Positions 6,089 through 10,312 of a DNA stretch of 10,312 bases are shown one piece after another (position 1 is the stretch's first letter; every line of letters begins with the position of its first letter). The notes under the pieces are model-generated. The model did not search any database and was not told the origin of the DNA. It worked only from the letters and a program-made list of their open reading frames with translations. The position numbers and the translations under genes are program-made. The DNA comes from Gammaproteobacteria bacterium (GTDB taxonomy: Bacteria > Pseudomonadota > Gammaproteobacteria > SZUA-229), in contig JAESSQ010000082.1 of NCBI GenBank assembly GCA_016764035.1, positions 1 through 10,312 of the forward strand, in the 5' to 3' direction.

Positions 6089-7030
6089 ATGTCGCAAGAA
6101 CGTGTACAAAAAGCACTAGCAAGAATGGGTTTTGGTTCTCGTCGTGAAATTGAACGTTTAATCTGTGACGAAAAAATTCGCATAAACGGCCAACTAGCTA
6201 AACTGGGCGACCATGTTGGTGCCGGTGATAAAGTTAATATTGGTAATCGCCGTACCGTTATCACGTCTGACGTCAATCGTATCCGTGTCATTCTATATAA
6301 TAAACCTGAAGGTGAAATTTGTACAAATAAAGATGATGAAGGCCGCAAGACCGTTTTTGACAGCATTGGCCAATTAAGAGACGGGCGCTGGATTAGCGTT
6401 GGTCGTCTGGATATCAATTCTAGCGGGCTATTACTGTTTACAAATTATGGTGATCTGGCGAATCATTTAATGCATCCATCGAATGAAATCGAACGTGAAT
6501 ATGCCGTTAGAGTTAATGGCGAAGTAACCAAAGAAATCATAAACAACTTATTACAAGGTGTTGAATTAGAAGACGGTTTACTGAAATTTGACCAGATTAT
6601 TGATGTCGGTGGGCAGGGTGCTAACCATTGGTATCATGTCATTTTAAAAGAAGGTAAAAATCGTGAAGTGCGACGGCTTTGGCAATCGCAGGACATGCGA
6701 GTCAGTCGTTTAACCCGGGTTCGTTACGGTAGCTTGCATTTACCACGTGATTTAAAACCAGGTAAAAAGCTGGAATTGTCCCTCGATGAAATAAGATCGT
6801 TTTTTGATGAGGTAAACCTACAGTGGCCCGAAGCCCGTGATGAATATGCTAAAAAAAGAAGCAATAAAGCTAAAAACTTATCGATTAAAAATCAAAAGTT
6901 TAGTACGTCATCGGGTGCAAAATCGCACGTTAAAAATACAAAATGGCCTGCGTCTCGTGATAGTCAACGAAGCAATAGTAGCTTGAGAAAGAAAACGAAG
7001 TCAGTACAATCTAAAAGGAATACTGATTAA
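6089..7030 (+). CDS. rluB: 23S rRNA pseudouridine(2605) synthase RluB
   Basis: RluB converts U2605 of 23S rRNA to pseudouridine. The 313-residue product starts with an S4 RNA-binding domain (about 2-60, ERVQKALARMGFGSRREIERLI) followed by the RsuA/RluB catalytic domain: NKPEG (71-75), the active-site motif GRLDINSSGLLLFTN (105-119) with catalytic Asp108, IEREYAVRV (134-142), and EGKNREVRRL (188-197). The C-terminal segment from about 250 is a Lys/Ser/Asn/Arg-rich tail, common in RluB proteins and likely to be unstructured RNA contact sequence. It differs from RluE and RluF by the EIERLI S4 helix, the length and the tail. The ribosome site is weak. It follows scpB by 61 bases; scpA-scpB-rluB is a common gammaproteobacterial order. 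Confidence 0.94.
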   Translation: MSQERVQKALARMGFGSRREIERLICDEKIRINGQLAKLGDHVGAGDKVNIGNRRTVITSDVNRIRVILYNKPEGEICTNKDDEGRKTVFDSIGQLRDGRWISVGRLDINSSGLLLFTNYGDLANHLMHPSNEIEREYAVRVNGEVTKEIINNLLQGVELEDGLLKFDQIIDVGGQGANHWYHVILKEGKNREVRRLWQSQDMRVSRLTRVRYGSLHLPRDLKPGKKLELSLDEIRSFFDEVNLQWPEARDEYAKKRSNKAKNLSIKNQKFSTSSGAKSHVKNTKWPASRDSQRSNSSLRKKTKSVQSKRNTD

Positions 7031-7076
7031 TTCGTTCATGCATTATCAGAGCAAGTAAAAGCATTATTGTTACGCT

Positions 7077-7104
7077 TTGTTTGAGATTTGTTTTTCGATA
7101 TAAA
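7077..7104 (+). promoter_or_regulatory. Possible promoter for the thioredoxin-like gene
   Basis: TTGTTT (7077-7082) and TATAAA (7099-7104) are separated by 16 bases, about 30 bases before the ATG at 7136. The -10 matches five of six bases and the -35 matches three of six. It lies in the 105-base gap after rluB, where a new transcription unit could begin. Confidence 0.35.
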
Positions 7105-7135
7105 ACAGTCCTTTGTTTATAGACGTGAGTTTTCG

Positions 7136-8176
7136 ATGAAAAAAAATCACACGATAGCTAACTTTTCTCTATTCTTATTAACGCTACTGTTTGTTGTATC
7201 GCCTGTTGTCGCCAAGTCTGAAGGCGAGCTAAATGCCGGCCTGGTAAATCCAGGTCATGAAGAAAAACCCACCTGGTTTAAAGTATCCTTTCTCGATTTA
7301 TTTGAAGATATTGCCGAAGCTAGCGATAATAATAAACGATTGATGGTTTATTATTATCAAGACGGCTGCCCGTATTGTAAAAAATTATTGCAGGACAATT
7401 TTGCTCAGCGAGAAATCGCGCATAAAACGCAAACGTATTTTGATGTGGTGGCGATAAATTTGTGGGGCGATCAGGAGGTAACCGTAGGCGACAGAACCTA
7501 TACTGAAAAAGCCTTCGCTGAAGCAATAAAGGTGCAATACACACCGACGATTCTTTTTTTTAATGAATACAATCAAATAATTTTTCGTGCCAATGGTTAT
7601 TATCCGCCAGAAAAATTTAGTGCTTTATTAGACTATATCGGAACGAAACAGGAAACAGTAAGTAGTTATCAGGACTATATGCTGAAACTAAGTCCGCAGC
7701 CATCAACAGGTCATATTCATGATGGTATTAACACGGTGGCCTCTACAGCGGACCTAAGCAGGCAGGATAAAAAGCTGCTGGTAATGTTCGAGCAACAGCA
7801 ATGCACCACATGTGATGAGCTACATCTTGATATATTAAAGCGTAATCAGAGTATAAAATTATTATCTGGCTTTAATGTGGTCGTGCTTGATATGTGGTCG
7901 AGTGATGTCATCGTAACGCCATCAGGTACAAAAATAGAAATCCATGAGTGGGCAAAAAAACTTGATGTGAAATATGCACCTAGCCTGCTTTTTTTTGATC
8001 AGAATGGCGCCGAAGTTTTTCGTACCGATGCTTATTTAAAAGCTTTTCATATACAGTCCGCTATGGACTATGTATTGTCCGGGGCTTATAAGCAGCAAAG
8101 TAATTTTCAACGTTATATTGACAAGCGTGCTGAGCATCTTCGACAGCAAGGTATTGAAATTAATCTAATGGAGTAG
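7136..8176 (+). CDS. Secreted protein with two thioredoxin-fold domains (SoxW-like)
   Basis: The 346-residue protein begins with a signal peptide (MKKN, hydrophobic core about 8-24, likely cleavage after VVA at 26), so it acts in the periplasm. Domain 1 (about 47-172) has the redox motif CPYC at 78-81 and a cis-proline at TP 136-137. Domain 2 (about 203-316) has CTTC at 223-226 and a cis-proline at AP 281-282. Both share the order Cys motif, N-W/M-W strand, T-E/I-E helix, Y-(T/A)P-(T/S)-(I/L)LFF, so they look like an internal duplication. A helical tail follows (317-346). The nearest type I recognise is the SoxW-like periplasmic thioredoxin; the partner is unknown. The reading frame extends back to a TTG at 7088, but the signal peptide and GTGAG before 7136 favour this ATG. 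The fetB-like gene follows 40 bases later. Confidence 0.85.
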   Translation: MKKNHTIANFSLFLLTLLFVVSPVVAKSEGELNAGLVNPGHEEKPTWFKVSFLDLFEDIAEASDNNKRLMVYYYQDGCPYCKKLLQDNFAQREIAHKTQTYFDVVAINLWGDQEVTVGDRTYTEKAFAEAIKVQYTPTILFFNEYNQIIFRANGYYPPEKFSALLDYIGTKQETVSSYQDYMLKLSPQPSTGHIHDGINTVASTADLSRQDKKLLVMFEQQQCTTCDELHLDILKRNQSIKLLSGFNVVVLDMWSSDVIVTPSGTKIEIHEWAKKLDVKYAPSLLFFDQNGAEVFRTDAYLKAFHIQSAMDYVLSGAYKQQSNFQRYIDKRAEHLRQQGIEINLME

Positions 8177-8216
8177 AGCCAAAAGTAGTTTAATTTCTGC
8201 TGCATAAAAAACAATC

Positions 8217-8939
8217 ATGAATCAAACCTTACAAGCCATTCCTATATTCAATTTATCGTTGGCGTTTATTCCTGCATTAATAACCATTGTTATTCTTTAT
8301 AAATGGTCGCTTAATTCAACCAATGCACTGTACGCTGTTTCACGAATGCTGGTGCAATTGTTGCTCATCGGTTATTTTCTTACTTATATCTTCGAGTCAG
8401 ATAGCGCGGGTATTGTTATCATCATATTGGCAATAATGGTGTTTGCATCGAGTTGGATAGCATTAGGTACGATTGCTGATAAAAGAATGCAACTCTACAA
8501 ACATGCTTTTGTGGCGATAGCTATTGGTGGTGGTTTTACTGTGTTGTTAATTACGCAAGGCGTTTTAACACTTGACCCCTGGTATGCGCCGGCATCAATG
8601 GTGCCAATCGCCGGCATGGTATTTGCTAACGCTATGAATAGCGTTAGTCTTGCTGCTGAGCGCCTAAACGCAGAGATAAGTAGAAATGTTCCTTATGACG
8701 AAGCCAGAAAAATTGCGCTGCAGGCGTCCCTCATACCCGTTATTAATTCTTTGTTTGCAGTAGGGTTGGTTTCTTTACCGGGCATGATGACAGGTCAGAT
8801 ACTGTCAGGAGTCTCGCCGCTTATTGCGGTCAGGTATCAGATTATGGTGATGTGTATGATTTTAGGTTCGGCGGGCATTGCTACGGCGTATTTCCTGGTA
8901 ACAGTAAAACCGATTTTTGTAAAAGATAAAAGTAATTAA
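8217..8939 (+). CDS. fetB: FetB-type ABC transporter permease (UPF0014)
   Basis: The 240-residue membrane protein matches the FetB/YbbM family, the permease of the E. coli FetAB system proposed to export iron and to aid resistance to oxidative stress. Hydrophobic segments lie at about 11-29, 39-59, 63-84, 97-116, 123-140, 170-193 and 207-230. The family signatures PIAGMVFANAMNSVSLAAER (130-149), DEAR (161-164) and LPGMMTGQILSGVSPLIAVR (187-206) are all present and the length is normal. The matching ATPase (FetA) is not beside it: 40 bases upstream is the thioredoxin-like gene and downstream is a convergent gene. No Shine-Dalgarno is visible before the ATG. It is probably transcribed with the preceding gene. 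The family call is firm; iron as substrate is an inference. Confidence 0.9.
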   Translation: MNQTLQAIPIFNLSLAFIPALITIVILYKWSLNSTNALYAVSRMLVQLLLIGYFLTYIFESDSAGIVIIILAIMVFASSWIALGTIADKRMQLYKHAFVAIAIGGGFTVLLITQGVLTLDPWYAPASMVPIAGMVFANAMNSVSLAAERLNAEISRNVPYDEARKIALQASLIPVINSLFAVGLVSLPGMMTGQILSGVSPLIAVRYQIMVMCMILGSAGIATAYFLVTVKPIFVKDKSN

Positions 8940-9673
8940 TGGCTTGGTAACAATTCGTTTAGCTGAAATATTTTACCGTGTGATAATTCGTCATTGATGA
9001 CATGACACTCATCGGACAAAAGTAAGGTGGCCGCTTGAGCAACTTCCTCAGGCGTGATTAGCGATGCAGGATTTTCCGCTGGAAATGCACGTGTTCTAAA
9101 GCTTGTTCTAACACTGCCAGGAATTAAACCTGTTACATTGATTTTTGTAGCTTCTAATTCATCCGACAAGATTTCCATAAATGAACGTAGGCCAGCTTTT
9201 GCGATACCATAGGCTCCCCAGTAGGCGGTATTTTTCTCATCAAGGGTAAATACGACCGAACTGTTAGCTTCATTATTAAGTAACGGAATACATGCCTGCG
9301 TAAGCATGAATGTTGCATTTAAGTTAATTTGTATGACACGATGCCAGAGTTTTATATCGTATTGCTCGATAGGCGACGAAGCGCCCAGCCAACCGGCATT
9401 ATTGAACAAGCCGTCAAGCTTGCCAAATTCTTTATGAATCACGTCATTAAGTGTGTCACAGTCTTCTGGTGTCATTTTATCAAAATCAAGCGGGTAAATA
9501 ATGGGTTCAGCGTAACCGGCATTGGTTATTTCATCATAGAGTATTTCTAGTTTTGGCACGGTTTTACCGTGTAATATCACCGTTGCCCCATGTTTAGCAC
9601 ACTCTATTGCGGTGGCCTTGCCGATGCCGTCACTGGCACCCGTAATTAATATTGTTTTATCAGTTAATTGCAT
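8936..9673 (-). CDS. YciK-like short-chain dehydrogenase lacking the catalytic serine
   Basis: This 245-residue SDR resembles E. coli YciK. The Rossmann cofactor motif TGASDGIG is at 11-18, NNAG at 91-94, INLNATFMLTQA at 116-127, and the catalytic YGIAK (Tyr155, Lys159) follows YWGAY. The region that normally carries the catalytic serine (VFTSSSVG in YciK, about 13 residues before the Tyr) reads VFTLDEKNTAYWGAY, about three residues shorter and without serine, so classical SDR catalysis is doubtful. Substrate is unknown for this family. The frame is otherwise intact. The start ATG has only a weak ribosome site and lies 69 bases from the divergent mnmC. Its stop overlaps the fetB stop by 4 bases (TTAA). 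In E. coli yciK lies close to rluB, as here. Confidence 0.88.
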   Translation of the reverse strand: MQLTDKTILITGASDGIGKATAIECAKHGATVILHGKTVPKLEILYDEITNAGYAEPIIYPLDFDKMTPEDCDTLNDVIHKEFGKLDGLFNNAGWLGASSPIEQYDIKLWHRVIQINLNATFMLTQACIPLLNNEANSSVVFTLDEKNTAYWGAYGIAKAGLRSFMEILSDELEATKINVTGLIPGSVRTSFRTRAFPAENPASLITPEEVAQAATLLLSDECHVINDELSHGKIFQLNELLPSH

Positions 9674-9742
9674 ATTCGTTAAATGAAGTTAAGATGATTG
9701 TTCTTATAAATAGCCGTGTATTTTACCTGTTCCTGAGACTAG

Positions 9743-10312
9743 ATGCAGTATTCAAATTTAATCTGGCGTGATGGTCAGCCTTACAACGAAATGTTTGATG
9801 ATATTTATTATTCGTCAAATGATGATGAAGATATTTCAGGTGAGGCAGAATTTAAACATGTGTTTTTAAAAAATAATGGATTGCCCGAGCGTTGGCAGCA
9901 TCGCAGTCAGTTTGTCATCGCCGAGTTAGGTCTAGGAAGTGGTTTGAATTGTTTGTTAACGATGCGTGAATGGTTAAAACATTGTGACGAAACAAAACAG
10001 AAAAAAACCTTACATTACATTGCGATAGAAAAATATCCTTTATCGCCACAGGCTATTACCCAGCTTATTTCACGTTACCCAAATCTACAGCCATACTGTG
10101 ATGAATTTTTAGCACACTATCCACCTGCGGTAGCAAGTACACATTCTCGTTCGTTGTTTGATAATAAAGTGGTTATTCATTTTAAATTTATGGACGCATG
10201 TGCTGCACTGGAAGAATCGCAGATGAAGGTTGATGTCTGGTATCTCGACGGTTTCTCGCCGTCAAAAAATATCGACATGTGGTCTCAGCAATTATTTTTT
10301 AACATTGCTAAA
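9743..10312 (+). CDS. mnmC: MnmC, N-terminal methyltransferase part (truncated by the window)
   Basis: The first 190 residues of MnmC are present and run off the edge in frame. MnmC finishes the mnm5(s2)U34 modification of tRNAs: its C-terminal FAD domain removes the carboxymethyl group and its N-terminal domain methylates the product with S-adenosylmethionine. Only the latter is visible. Landmarks are FDDIYYS (18-24), the SAM-binding ELGLGSGLN (61-69), HYIAIEKYPL (91-100) and VWYLDGFSPSKNIDMW (165-180), matching DAWFLDGFAPAKNPDMW of E. coli. The ATG is preceded by only a weak GAG. A long form with the FAD domain is usual in gammaproteobacteria but cannot be verified here. It is divergent from the YciK-like gene, with a 69-base shared upstream region. 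Confidence 0.93.
   Translation, partial: MQYSNLIWRDGQPYNEMFDDIYYSSNDDEDISGEAEFKHVFLKNNGLPERWQHRSQFVIAELGLGSGLNCLLTMREWLKHCDETKQKKTLHYIAIEKYPLSPQAITQLISRYPNLQPYCDEFLAHYPPAVASTHSRSLFDNKVVIHFKFMDACAALEESQMKVDVWYLDGFSPSKNIDMWSQQLFFNIAK

Noticed and set aside
6082..6417. 111-codon minus-strand frame opposite rluB
   Set aside because: It is antisense to the conserved S4 and catalytic region of RluB and resembles no family I recognise.
7050..7082. Possible terminator after rluB (AAAGC...GCTTTG TTT)
   Set aside because: The stem is five AT-rich pairs around an 11-base loop with only three Ts after it; too weak to call.
7088..7135. TTG start giving a 362-residue thioredoxin-like protein
   Set aside because: It would place 16 charged residues before a clear signal peptide and would overlap the likely promoter; ATG at 7136 fits better.
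9674..9742. Divergent promoters between the YciK-like gene and mnmC
   Set aside because: Several partial -10 and -35 matches exist on both strands (for example TTGTTC with TATTTT at 15 bases), but none is good enough to choose.

Overview
The window looks like chromosomal housekeeping DNA from a gammaproteobacterium outside the Enterobacterales, with moderate to low GC. Three things point there: close relatives of the E. coli yci genes (yciI, yciB, yciO, rluB, a yciK-like gene), an mnmC gene, and ScpA/ScpB in place of MukBEF. I see no phage, plasmid, CRISPR or insertion-sequence gene. The genus cannot be named from the sequence alone.

Left part (1-1154, minus strand). The first codons of an unidentified gene at the edge are followed, reading right to left, by a class II tRNA-Leu(CAA) with its own promoter-like -10 box and by the translationally coupled pair yciB-yciI. 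A 424-base gap (1155-1578) then separates the minus-strand genes from the plus-strand genes. It holds a clear TATAAT box for yciB, a patch of degenerate direct repeats containing a GGTCGAGATGAC palindromic motif, a hairpin, and a group of short palindromes in front of yciO.

Centre (1579-7030, plus strand). This is an operon-like run of six genes: yciO (Sua5/YciO/YrdC family), a site-2-type membrane zinc protease, trpS, scpA, scpB and rluB. It joins RNA-related functions (YciO fold, tryptophanyl-tRNA synthetase, 23S rRNA pseudouridine synthase) with chromosome segregation (the kleisin ScpA and its partner ScpB). The TrpRS carries a four-cysteine pattern, C-x21-C-x6-C-x2-C, almost identical to the [4Fe-4S] motif described for Thermotoga maritima TrpRS.

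Right part (7136-10312). A secreted protein with two thioredoxin folds (CPYC and CTTC) is followed by a FetB-type ABC permease that has no ATPase gene beside it. A convergent YciK-like short-chain dehydrogenase lacks the usual catalytic serine, and its stop codon shares bases with that of fetB. Divergent from it is the start of mnmC (tRNA wobble-uridine modification), cut by the window edge.

I found no convincing undescribed multi-gene system. The points most worth a second look are the cysteine-rich TrpRS, the tandem-thioredoxin/FetB pair, the serine-less dehydrogenase, the glutamine-rich ScpA extension and the repeat patch at 1259-1413.
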